Part shown: positions 1 to 8,232 of the stretch, in pieces | How the letters are laid out: each line of letters begins with the position of its first letter | Numbering within the stretch: position 1 is the stretch's first letter | Source: Natrinema sp046097095 | GTDB taxonomy: Archaea > Halobacteriota > Halobacteria > Halobacteriales > Natrialbaceae | Assembly: GCF_046097095.1 (NCBI RefSeq) | Contig: NZ_CP175698.1 | Span: forward strand, 1,116,001 to 1,180,000 | Length of the DNA: 64,000 nt | Direction: 5' to 3' | Made by a program: the position numbers and the translations under genes | The notes under the pieces: model-generated | What the model saw: only the letters and a program-made list of their open reading frames with translations | Told to the model about the DNA's origin: nothing | Database searches by the model: none

Positions 1-300
1 CGACCCGCCGTTTCGAGCTGTTGTTTTGCCCTCATCGTTCGGCATAGGTGAAATAACCAGGTGCGTAAAAACCTCTGCCCTGAGAACACCGTTATATCGC
101 CCCAACAGAGCCTATACGGCCAATATCCAGATTGAGGGCCCGGGACGCAGACTCACGGCACGACCATATCGCCGACTCGCCTTAGACAGGTTGTAGGAAG
201 AAGGGCGCGGCAAGCAACAGAAGCACTCTCAGCGGGAGTCTCGAAATGGATTGTCGAAAATCCCCACCGAGCGTTGTCTTCGCGTTCTGCGTCGGGGTTC
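1..300. other. Intergenic flank, no gene seen
   Basis: This is the stretch downstream of the minus-strand methylase gene. I see no convincing reading frame: the only frame entering it is an antisense shadow of the methylase 3' end. There is no tRNA, recognisable insertion sequence or repeat shared with the rest of the window. The left border of the island is therefore outside the window. Confidence 0.6.
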
Positions 301-2970
301 CTATTCGCCGTAACTCGTGATGTCCCGGTCCCCGAGCACGCGCGTGTACGTGTCGTCGCCGGTTACGTCGGCGAGCCGACCGGCAAGTTCCCGCAGGTCG
401 TCATCGACGTCCCACTTTTCGACGTAGTTCTGGACCGCTTGGCCCTTCTCGTAGCGATACCGCAGGAACTGGAGCTTATCGAGGTTCGAGAGGTGTTCGC
501 CGCCGTCACCGTTGACGCGCTCCTGGATGTACGCCTGGCGCTTCTCGTTGTCCCAGGTGCCGAGTTCGAAGCCCTCGTCCTGGTTGTATAGGTGTGTCTC
601 CTTGAGGTCCTCCGGCGTGGCATTCGTCCCACGGCAAAGCTTGTTGACGTCGTCGAACGAGGGGTTCGGCGTGTCGAGCAAATCGATGAACACGTCTTCA
701 ACGCCGATGTCGCTGGCCTCCTGAATGATGCCGTAGATTTCTTGGACGACCTCCTTGGCGGACATGATCTCGCCGTCACGCTGCACCTTCCCGTGGTGCT
801 TGGAGTACTCGCGGAAACACGCGCCCATCTCCATCACGCCGATGTCGCCGCGTGAGAGATCGCGGTTCTCTTCGAGTTGCTTGCGAGTGCGGCGAGCTGT
901 CCGGTAGATGTCACGGCGAAGGGAGTTCCACGAGGCGGGATCTGTGTCGTCGATGGGGCGGGCCACGACAGCAATGTCGAAGGAAACGGCCTCACCCGTG
1001 ATGAACTTATTAGAGTCTGCACTGATTGGATACGTTGCTGTGACCTCGAATCCATTAGCACATAACGATGCAAGTAATTCACCCCACGACTCTGAATCAG
1101 AGTGGTGATAGGTGAATGCTAGAACACCATCATCTTTTAGAGCTCGTCGGATTACGGCGAAGGCTTGCCCGATCTCAGTTTCGAAGTCCTCGACTGTTTT
1201 GTCCAGATACGGGTTAGTTACGATTGATTCGGTACGTGGTGTCTGGTCGTGTCCAAATCCTGGGTATTCATCTTCAAGCAGAATTTTCTGCCAGACGTAG
1301 AAGTAGTCAGAGACCTCCGAGTAAATGATGTTGTCATAGTATGGCGGGTCAGTAATCACTGCATCAAATTCATCCTCGAAATCGAGGTTTCGCATATCCC
1401 CTTGGTGAAGACTAAACTCCTCACCGATTGGCTGTGCGAACTTCCCCGTCTCTTGGGTTTCCCCATCTTCAATGAACCGTTCTGTCGGAGAAGAGCCATA
1501 CTCAACACCGTTCAACACTTTTTCAACCGAGTTCGAGAACGTACCTCGGCCTGCTGAAGCGCCCCAGACATTGTTCTCAATTGTCTCTGAGGTGGGGACG
1601 AACGAGTTCATCCGGAAGACTCCCTCAACCTTGTTTGCAGGTTGGTTATAGATACAGAACATATTTTGGAACATAAGGGAGTCCGTTAGAGCCAACAGGA
1701 GGTAGTCTCGCAACGAGGGGTCCACATCTTCGATAGACCGCATGATCTTCGCAATTGAGAGCAACTGGCGCTCGTTGTGCATATCAGTCCAGTACTCGTA
1801 TCCGTGGTCAAAGACATCATTCCCGGCCAGCTCAGAGGACGCCGTAATCGCTCCTTCCGGGATCTTTTCGTCGGGTACGTACTTATGGAGGTCACCACTA
1901 CTCTCCCATTCCTCAATAGCCTCATTGAGGAGTTCGATGTCCGCCTCTTCGACGCGTTTGTACCCCTTATATTCACTTCGTTCCCCACCGGTGGATTCGC
2001 AGTGGTCACAGTAGTATTCGACCGCGTACAGACGGAGATCTGGTGGACCCTGTTCCTGGATGGCGTCTGTTATTGCGTACTTCTGGCCGCAGTCAGGGCA
2101 GTTGTACTTCCCTCCCCGCGATACATTCCCATTCTTCGGGACAAAACCATGACCACAGCAATCGCAGAGGCTCTCGGACTGCCAGTCGTCCACTAAAGTA
2201 ACCGCCCCACAATCAGGACAGAGAACGTTGTACTTATCGTCGTTCTCGTAACGACCCTTGGCAACTCGATAGTCCTTGAACAACGGTACGGTGTGGCCGC
2301 AGGAGACACAATCTAGTTCCTTAACCCAGAAGTTGTACATTACGTCCGCGTCGTGGTCGCCGTTAGGGCAGGGCGTTCTGTAATACTGGGTGACTTCCTC
2401 GGCAACCTCCGCCTTCACTTTCTCAAAGGCAGCTTCTAGTTGATTTACGTTTGTCTGACCAGCTTCAAGCTCCTTCTTTGTGACAAACCAGGCCACAGGG
2501 TTCAAATCATTCCCGACTACCTCTGCTCCGAAACGCGATGCTTCAACCAGTGAAGTTCCACCCCCCATGAAGGGGTCAAGCACCTTCTTATCTTCAACGC
2601 GGACATCCTTTGGGTACAGCTCCCAAAGACTCTCGGGATCCGCCATATCGACCCGTTCAAGAATGGAAGCAATATCCAACTCGGTAGAGTCATCGCTATT
2701 CCAACTCGCCAGTGTCTCCCCATTGTCACCTGGCTCGAAAACATCTATTGCATCTGGGTCGTCAAGGAGTGAGTAGAGCGAGATCGAACGGAAGACACAT
2801 CCAAGCCGCCGGGCCCACCACTTGTGCATCGTGTAGATGGGGCGGTAGTACATCTTCGCTCGCCCTTCTCGCTCGGCCAACTCATTCACGCGCTCAATAG
2901 GGAAACCTCTCTCAATTGGAAGCTCCGACCGCTCAGACAACTCGGGCGATGGCCCAGATTGTTCAGACAT
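301..2970 (-). CDS. DUF1156-type adenine-specific DNA methylase with zinc ribbons
   Basis: A large (889 aa) putative N6-adenine DNA methyltransferase. The N-terminus has the DUF1156 signature (MHKWWARR, about 48-55). The SAM-binding loop is LDPFMGGGTS (131-140) and the catalytic motif is DPPYYDN (541-547). Between them are five or six CxxC knuckles (about 201-325: CVSC, CPDC, CDCC, CPDC, CDHC) that should bind zinc. This matches the family described as adenine-specific DNA methylase containing a Zn-ribbon, which in archaea and bacteria is often encoded with a DUF499 ATPase, as here about 5 kb away. A TATA-like CTTAAGG lies about 33 bases upstream of the ATG. Its likely role is to modify host DNA so that a linked ATPase/helicase system can tell self from invading DNA. 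The family call is firm; the partner assignment is inferred. Confidence 0.88.
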   Translation of the reverse strand: MSEQSGPSPELSERSELPIERGFPIERVNELAEREGRAKMYYRPIYTMHKWWARRLGCVFRSISLYSLLDDPDAIDVFEPGDNGETLASWNSDDSTELDIASILERVDMADPESLWELYPKDVRVEDKKVLDPFMGGGTSLVEASRFGAEVVGNDLNPVAWFVTKKELEAGQTNVNQLEAAFEKVKAEVAEEVTQYYRTPCPNGDHDADVMYNFWVKELDCVSCGHTVPLFKDYRVAKGRYENDDKYNVLCPDCGAVTLVDDWQSESLCDCCGHGFVPKNGNVSRGGKYNCPDCGQKYAITDAIQEQGPPDLRLYAVEYYCDHCESTGGERSEYKGYKRVEEADIELLNEAIEEWESSGDLHKYVPDEKIPEGAITASSELAGNDVFDHGYEYWTDMHNERQLLSIAKIMRSIEDVDPSLRDYLLLALTDSLMFQNMFCIYNQPANKVEGVFRMNSFVPTSETIENNVWGASAGRGTFSNSVEKVLNGVEYGSSPTERFIEDGETQETGKFAQPIGEEFSLHQGDMRNLDFEDEFDAVITDPPYYDNIIYSEVSDYFYVWQKILLEDEYPGFGHDQTPRTESIVTNPYLDKTVEDFETEIGQAFAVIRRALKDDGVLAFTYHHSDSESWGELLASLCANGFEVTATYPISADSNKFITGEAVSFDIAVVARPIDDTDPASWNSLRRDIYRTARRTRKQLEENRDLSRGDIGVMEMGACFREYSKHHGKVQRDGEIMSAKEVVQEIYGIIQEASDIGVEDVFIDLLDTPNPSFDDVNKLCRGTNATPEDLKETHLYNQDEGFELGTWDNEKRQAYIQERVNGDGGEHLSNLDKLQFLRYRYEKGQAVQNYVEKWDVDDDLRELAGRLADVTGDDTYTRVLGDRDITSYGE

Positions 2971-3111
2971 GATTCAGTATGGTAAAGGAATACAGAACTA
3001 TCCCCTTAAGTGTGCAGTCTTCACGACTCCACTCAACGAATTAAGATTCCATCCCTTCACGGAACGTCTGATGGTGGAAGTGTTATAACTGGGCGTTGAG
3101 AAGGGAGACGT

Positions 3112-3960
3112 ATGACTAAGTCGGTGTTTCCTTATCCGGGAGGGAAAGCCTATCTCGCCCCCTGGATCATCGAACATTTCCCGGCTCACCAGTGCTACGT
3201 TGAAGTGTTCGGCGGGAGTGCCGCTGTCCTCGTCACTAAGGAGGAGAGCCACACAGAGGTTTACAATGACAGAGACGGGGACCTTGTTCAGTTCTTCGGA
3301 GTGCTTCGAGACCACGAAGAGGAACTCATAGAATGGCTAAACAAGACTCCCTACGCAAGAGATCTTCATGAAGAATGGAAGGAGGGTTTCTACTCTGGAG
3401 AGCGTCCGGATGACCCTATTGAGCGCGCAGGAAGGTTCTTTTATCTCCGATATTCACAATACGCTTCAAAATATCGGACAAAATCGGGGTTCGCATCAGC
3501 AAGCCAACGGAATAAGGCTCGAAAACTCCGGAATGCGACAGAGAAACTCCACGAATTCGCTGAGAGGTTCCAAGACGTTCAGATCGAGAATTTGGATTAC
3601 GCAGAGTTAATGGATCGCTTCGACAGTGAGGAGACCTTCTTCTACGCTGATCCACCATATGTTGATGAAGGCGACGCTCTATACCGCCACGGGGAGTTCG
3701 ACCATGACCGATTCGTCGATACGCTCGAAGAAATGGACGGGAAGTGGGCGGTCTCCTATCAGCGGCTCCCCGAACGCTTAGAGACGTATCACGTTGTGGA
3801 AAGAGGTCGCTCTCAGTTTATGAACAAGCAGCATGACAACGAAACCCGCAGCACAGAGGTCACGGAACGTCTTGTGATGAACTATGAACCCAGCGAGGCA
3901 GGCTCTTTCCAAACTGGCAGCCAGACGACGCTTCCGGGTCTCTCTGACGAAGGAGTTTAA
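3112..3960 (+). CDS. Dam-type (D12 class) DNA adenine methylase
   Basis: This 282 aa protein has the two hallmark motifs of D12-class N6-adenine methylases: FPYPGGK near the N-terminus (6-12, SAM pocket) and DPPY (180-183, catalytic). The length is normal for Dam-like enzymes. A TATA-like element (3083-3088) sits 27 bases before the ATG, so the message is probably leaderless. It is transcribed away from the DUF1156 methylase and towards the HNH endonuclease gene, ending 14 bases from it. Together the Dam-like and HNH genes look like a type II restriction-modification pair. The recognition site cannot be read from the sequence. It could instead be a solitary methylase. Confidence 0.9.
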   Translation: MTKSVFPYPGGKAYLAPWIIEHFPAHQCYVEVFGGSAAVLVTKEESHTEVYNDRDGDLVQFFGVLRDHEEELIEWLNKTPYARDLHEEWKEGFYSGERPDDPIERAGRFFYLRYSQYASKYRTKSGFASASQRNKARKLRNATEKLHEFAERFQDVQIENLDYAELMDRFDSEETFFYADPPYVDEGDALYRHGEFDHDRFVDTLEEMDGKWAVSYQRLPERLETYHVVERGRSQFMNKQHDNETRSTEVTERLVMNYEPSEAGSFQTGSQTTLPGLSDEGV

Positions 3961-3974
3961 CGATCTAATAGCGA

Positions 3975-5237
3975 TTAAGAGTCAAAGCCATTCATCTGGC
4001 GGTGTTCAGCCAGGAATTTCGGATGTGGCCTCTTGTCGTCCTCTTCCGGGAGGCGTATCCTATCTTCCTCCAGCGGACTGAATTCATCATATCCGTCTAA
4101 CCCTGACTCATCCTTGACGAGGATCTCGTAGTCATCAGAGAGTGATATCCACCCACAATCAAAGGCCCAGTGGTGGAGTTTACAGAGAGCAATACCGTTT
4201 TGAACGTGATCACGGCCATTCATACTCTTCGGGTAGATGTGGGCTGCCTCGACCTCAGGATTCCCGGCAGGCGATACCCGTTTGCTCCCACAGACAGCAC
4301 ATCTTTCGTCATATGCATCCCTCACTGCCTCGGTAAATGCAGAGTCACGTGCACGACGTTGAGTCTTATTGAACTCCTCTTCCTCTTCGGTGAGTGTCGG
4401 CTCAGATGTTATTTGTTCTTCAACTGAATCACGTTCTGCTTCGATATCTTGCGACGTTGGTTCCCCCAGCCAATCATGTCCCACCTTCGACAGAACATCA
4501 TATAACGCTGACCTATCTGATAACCCGATCTGCTCCAAAATATGAGATGTGATAGGGTGCGAGAGTTCTTCGGCGCGATTGCATCGTGCAGGAATGGTAT
4601 GTGTCTGTTCAGTTTGTGTGAAGAAATAATCAGCAAAAAGCTCAAAGCGATGGATTCGCATCGATTCATTATTTGATGAGATGCTACGCCAATCATCCGG
4701 GAGATACTCTGAAAGAAGGTCTCGGGTCTGTTCTAATCGATACCGCATCCGGATTGCACGTCGAAGTGATTCTTTCTTAGCCGCGATTACGGTTTCACCT
4801 CCAGAACCGCCGTTACGATGCTGAAAACCGACACCTTTTGCTTCCGCTTCGTCAAGGGTTTCCTCCTTTACCTGTAGATGCCGAACCCAACTGTAACTCT
4901 CATACAGATCATCGTCCCAGAAAGCGAATACTTCCCTCTCTGGGTTGTACCCCCCAAGTAGAATTAAGGAATCCCCCGAACGGTCTGGAGCTGCGGGGGA
5001 AACATCTCCTCCTTCGTGGTTTGGTAGTCTTAGGTCAATTCGATATTCGTCTTTTGATCTGTGTTCTGACCCAGTAGCGGTCAAAGTGAACAAGTAGAAC
5101 CGGCACCGAGTTGGTTCCTCATCCTCCAGGTTCACCTCAAAAGGTGGGTCTGAATCAATCCCGCTATTCTGGACTACGTCACTGCCAATTGACTCTAAAA
5201 CAAGCGAATGGAGTTCTGACTTATCAAGTGAGGGCAT
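3975..5237 (-). CDS. HNH endonuclease, putative restriction enzyme partner of the Dam-like methylase
   Basis: This 420 aa protein ends in an HNH nuclease domain: CAVCG, then EAAHIYP, then LCKLHHWAFD, giving two zinc-binding Cys pairs and the His-Asn-His core. The N-terminal ~280 residues are unfamiliar. They contain an aromatic, charged region (about 90-130) and may recognise DNA or a modification. It is convergent with the methylase at 3112-3960, the usual compact layout of type II restriction-modification loci, but a modification-dependent (McrA-like) enzyme is also possible. A TATA-like stretch lies about 30 bases upstream of the ATG. GC content is lower than in the core region, which fits foreign origin. 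Confidence 0.75.
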   Translation of the reverse strand: MPSLDKSELHSLVLESIGSDVVQNSGIDSDPPFEVNLEDEEPTRCRFYLFTLTATGSEHRSKDEYRIDLRLPNHEGGDVSPAAPDRSGDSLILLGGYNPEREVFAFWDDDLYESYSWVRHLQVKEETLDEAEAKGVGFQHRNGGSGGETVIAAKKESLRRAIRMRYRLEQTRDLLSEYLPDDWRSISSNNESMRIHRFELFADYFFTQTEQTHTIPARCNRAEELSHPITSHILEQIGLSDRSALYDVLSKVGHDWLGEPTSQDIEAERDSVEEQITSEPTLTEEEEEFNKTQRRARDSAFTEAVRDAYDERCAVCGSKRVSPAGNPEVEAAHIYPKSMNGRDHVQNGIALCKLHHWAFDCGWISLSDDYEILVKDESGLDGYDEFSPLEEDRIRLPEEDDKRPHPKFLAEHRQMNGFDS

Positions 5238-5353
5238 ATTATGTCGATAACATTAAGCAGGAGTCACATAAGTGTGCGTTCTTCGCAGTAACATCTCAGC
5301 GAGCGAGCTTCGTTGGGTGTTTCGAGAGGGGGAATGAGCGTCGAAGAAGTCGC

Positions 5354-5635
5354 CTACTCGTCGTCAGAGACGAGCGTTTCGAGGTCAGTCACGTTCTGGA
5401 TGGCGTCGGATGCCAGGTCGTCATGACCCGTCTCGATGGCGAAACCGGCTGCCTCAGTCATTGCTTGTACTATCTGTTCCACAAACATCGAGTCACTCAT
5501 GACGTACTGTCCAGCCACCTGTAGTTCTCGCCGGCTCTCTGCCAGCGGTACTTCGATCACTTCTTCGATCTTAGCGATGATCTCTAGCGATTCGTCGATC
5601 TTCTTCGCGCGGTTGATCGTTTTTTCTGTCTGCAT
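5354..5635 (-). CDS. Small hypothetical protein
   Basis: A 93 aa acidic, probably helical protein that I do not recognise. A clear TATA-like CTTTTAAAGG (about 5670-5680) lies about 40 bases upstream of the ATG, supporting a real gene. It is on the same strand as the HNH gene, 117 bases upstream of it, but that gene appears to have its own promoter. No membrane segment, signal peptide or catalytic motif is visible. Its position in a restriction cluster suggests an accessory role, but nothing in the sequence proves one. Confidence 0.55.
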   Translation of the reverse strand: MQTEKTINRAKKIDESLEIIAKIEEVIEVPLAESRRELQVAGQYVMSDSMFVEQIVQAMTEAAGFAIETGHDDLASDAIQNVTDLETLVSDDE

Positions 5636-6086
5636 AGTGGATTGAACCCGAACAACTACAACCGCCAGCCACTTTTAAAGGTAAGCCCAGAGAGGATCGG
5701 ATTGATTTGGTACTCGTTTCCCGAATCGCTACAATTCGAGCAAAACCCTCGGAATACGTTGTGTTACGGGGTGAGACGCCTTTGAGTGCCGGAGGGAGTG
5801 GGTGAGAATATTCACAGAGTTCTGAGATAGCCCGGGTTTCTAACAGCGGTGCGAAGGGGTTCGACGCCAGAAACCGATGAGCTTTCAATGAATTGTCTGT
5901 GAACACACGACGATGCGGTGGTTCGGCCCAAAGACGAACCAACACGGGCCATACCACAGATTCGTTGGGGAATCTATAAATTGGCCCGCGCGATGGTGAT
6001 GTCTTCCCGCTCCCATCCCTCGGGTTCGGATGATGGGTTAGTCTTGGAATCATTTATACAACTATCCACGGAACATTTGGCCATCG
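5636..6086. other. Intergenic region without a supported gene
   Basis: About 450 bases between two divergent genes. A 160-codon open frame on the minus strand crosses it, but the product is not acidic like other haloarchaeal proteins and overlaps the promoter and start of the 93 aa gene, so I do not call it. The promoter of the downstream DUF262 gene is here: TTTATAC at about 6052-6058, 30 bases before its ATG. A second TATA-like CTATAAA lies near 5970. The interior (about 5760-6040) may be a remnant of a mobile element. Confidence 0.4.
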
Positions 6087-7925
6087 ATGAAAGCGGACAC
6101 GCTTGACCTCAAGGACATCTTCCGGAAGGACACGCGGTACGTCGTTCCACGCTTCCAGCGGCCGTACGTCTGGAAGGAGGAAGAACACTGGAAGCCGCTC
6201 TGGGAGGATCTCCAACTCGTCGTGGATGAACTAATGGATCGACAAGCAGGGGCGAGCAACAGAATCGAACGCCAGGAAGCCCAACAGGACACCTCTCCAC
6301 ACTTTCTGGGAGCAATTGTCCTCGATCAGCAATCGACGCCGACGCAAAAGCTGGAGACGCGCGAGATTATCGATGGCCAGCAGCGCTTGATCACACTCCA
6401 AGTTCTGCTGTCTGCCGTACATTCCGTGGCGACCGATCTCAGTCACGAGGAGTCGGCATCGTTGGTGGAGAAGCTGATGTACAACGACACGGATCTGACC
6501 ACTACCGATACAGATCGGCTGAAGGTTTGGCCGATAGAAGCCGATCAGGATGCGTTCATCGACGTGCTAACGTTCTCGGACCCGGAGTCGGAGCATTCTG
6601 AACTTGACGGCGACGACAACTTGGAAGAGTGCTTCCGTTACTTCAGAGACGAAATTCGGGAGTGGGCAGAATCCGGAGACGAATCCAGCGAGGAGCATCT
6701 CGATTCGCTCGTCACGACGATGTGGCACCTGCTCCGTGTCGTCGTCATCGACCTCGAATCTAACGACGACGCACAAGTAATCTTCGAGACGCTGAACGCT
6801 CGCGGGACGCCATTACTCGCCGCCGACCTAATCAAGAACTACCTCTTCCGGGAAGCATCCGTTCAGCACAACGACCCTGGCGACCTCCACGACAAGTACT
6901 GGAAGCAGTTCGACGAAGATGAGTGGCGTGTCGATGTCTCGCAGGGACGGCTCGACCGCCCGAAGATAGACGTCTTCATCATGCACTGGCTCACGATGGA
7001 GATGAGCCAGCAGGTCCGTGCGAAGAAACTCTTCCCCGCGTTCCGAAAGTACCTCGATAGGACCGACAACTCTGTCGAAGAGATTGTGACGGACATCGAC
7101 TACTACGCGTCCATCTACGAGACAATCTCTGAGCCCGACCGTGGGTCTCGGGAGGGGATCTTCTTCCACCGGCTGGACATCCTCGATACCACGACACCGT
7201 ACCCGGTTCTTCTCTGGATCTTCGGTCACGAGGACATCCCCAAGGAACAGCGGGTGAAAGCCGTTGAAGCAATCGAGAGCTGGCTGATGCGTCGGATGCT
7301 CTCCCGACTAACGTCGAAGAACTATAACAAGATCTTCATCGAACTGCTGGACGAGCTCAAAGAGGGGGACAACAAGCACGTCGGTGACGTCGTCGTTGAA
7401 TTCTTCCGGAGCAAAGAGGGTGAGAGCGATTATTGGCCCGGAGACGAGAAGCTGGTAGACTCGATGGTGAACATGGAGTACTGGGCCGTTATCAACCAGC
7501 GACGCCTCAAAATGGTGTTCGCGGCTATCGAACGTGAGTTGCGTAACACTGGGTACAGCGAGACAGTTGAGTTCACGCAGGATCTGGAGATTGAGCATAT
7601 CCTTCCGCAGAAGTGGTCCACCCACTGGTCACTCCCAGGAGACCGACCAGCTGAAGTCGAACGGATGGAGCGTGATGATGCAAAGGACCGAATCGGGAAC
7701 CTGACAATCCTCACCGACAAGCTGAACCCCTCGATTTCGAATGCAGCGTGGGACGATAAACGAGAGGCGATTCAGGAGCATACTGTCCTGCGGCTGAACA
7801 AGCACTTGGTAACAGACTGGCCCGACGAATGGAACGAGGACACGATTGCCGAGCGTGGTGAGTGGCTCGCAAAGCAAGCAAGTGAAGTCTGGCCTGAACC
7901 CGACTCAGAGTACTGGGACAGATAG
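6087..7925 (+). CDS. DUF262/DUF1524 protein (GmrSD-like nuclease)
   Basis: This 612 aa single-chain protein joins the two halves of GmrSD-type modification-dependent nucleases. The N-terminal DUF262 (ParB-like) part has VPRFQRPYVW (20-29) and DGQQR (96-100), the motifs linked to nucleotide hydrolysis. The C-terminal DUF1524 part has IEHILP (502-507) and a downstream RIGNLTIL motif, a His-Asn-His-like nuclease core. Fused proteins of this layout (also called BrxU in some BREX loci) cleave phage DNA carrying modified bases. It lies between the restriction pair and the DUF499 ATPase. A TATA box 30 bases before the ATG supports the start. It may be an independent type IV restriction enzyme or the nuclease arm of the neighbouring system. 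Confidence 0.85.
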   Translation: MKADTLDLKDIFRKDTRYVVPRFQRPYVWKEEEHWKPLWEDLQLVVDELMDRQAGASNRIERQEAQQDTSPHFLGAIVLDQQSTPTQKLETREIIDGQQRLITLQVLLSAVHSVATDLSHEESASLVEKLMYNDTDLTTTDTDRLKVWPIEADQDAFIDVLTFSDPESEHSELDGDDNLEECFRYFRDEIREWAESGDESSEEHLDSLVTTMWHLLRVVVIDLESNDDAQVIFETLNARGTPLLAADLIKNYLFREASVQHNDPGDLHDKYWKQFDEDEWRVDVSQGRLDRPKIDVFIMHWLTMEMSQQVRAKKLFPAFRKYLDRTDNSVEEIVTDIDYYASIYETISEPDRGSREGIFFHRLDILDTTTPYPVLLWIFGHEDIPKEQRVKAVEAIESWLMRRMLSRLTSKNYNKIFIELLDELKEGDNKHVGDVVVEFFRSKEGESDYWPGDEKLVDSMVNMEYWAVINQRRLKMVFAAIERELRNTGYSETVEFTQDLEIEHILPQKWSTHWSLPGDRPAEVERMERDDAKDRIGNLTILTDKLNPSISNAAWDDKREAIQEHTVLRLNKHLVTDWPDEWNEDTIAERGEWLAKQASEVWPEPDSEYWDR

Positions 7926-8008
7926 AGTCGCACCAACACCGTTCCACGTCGATTATCGAGTTGGGAGACAATCGAACAGGCTATTCAGCATGCTGGGGAT
8001 TGTTGGGT

Positions 8009-8221
8009 ATGACGGATTTGCTGGAAGTGCGAGAAGACGGAGATTTCGTGATTTCTGGAACAGTAAGCCGAGATGAGCTTGAAGCGGAACTGACACCACT
8101 GAACCCACGCAGTTTGTTCGATAGACGACTAAAGACTGTGCTGAGAGATATGCTGGATGAGGCGGACGGCGACGAAATACTCGTTGAAGCCTTAGTCAGA
8201 AACGCGGACGCCGACCAGTAG
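8009..8221 (+). CDS. Small hypothetical protein next to the DUF499 ATPase
   Basis: About 70 aa, acidic, predicted helical in its second half. The frame is open from an ATG at 7961, but I chose the ATG at 8009 because the preceding 16 residues are atypical and an AT-rich box lies about 26 bases upstream of 8009. It starts 83 bases after the DUF262 gene and ends 11 bases before the convergent ATPase gene. I do not recognise the family. It could be a small accessory protein of the defence cluster. Confidence 0.45.
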   Translation: MTDLLEVREDGDFVISGTVSRDELEAELTPLNPRSLFDRRLKTVLRDMLDEADGDEILVEALVRNADADQ

Positions 8222-8232
8222 GAGAAGAGAGT

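Noticed and set aside
5571..6053. 160-codon minus-strand frame upstream of the DUF262 gene
   Set aside because: It overlaps the start and promoter of the 93 aa gene, is not acidic, and shows no motif; it may be remnant mobile DNA but not a supported gene.
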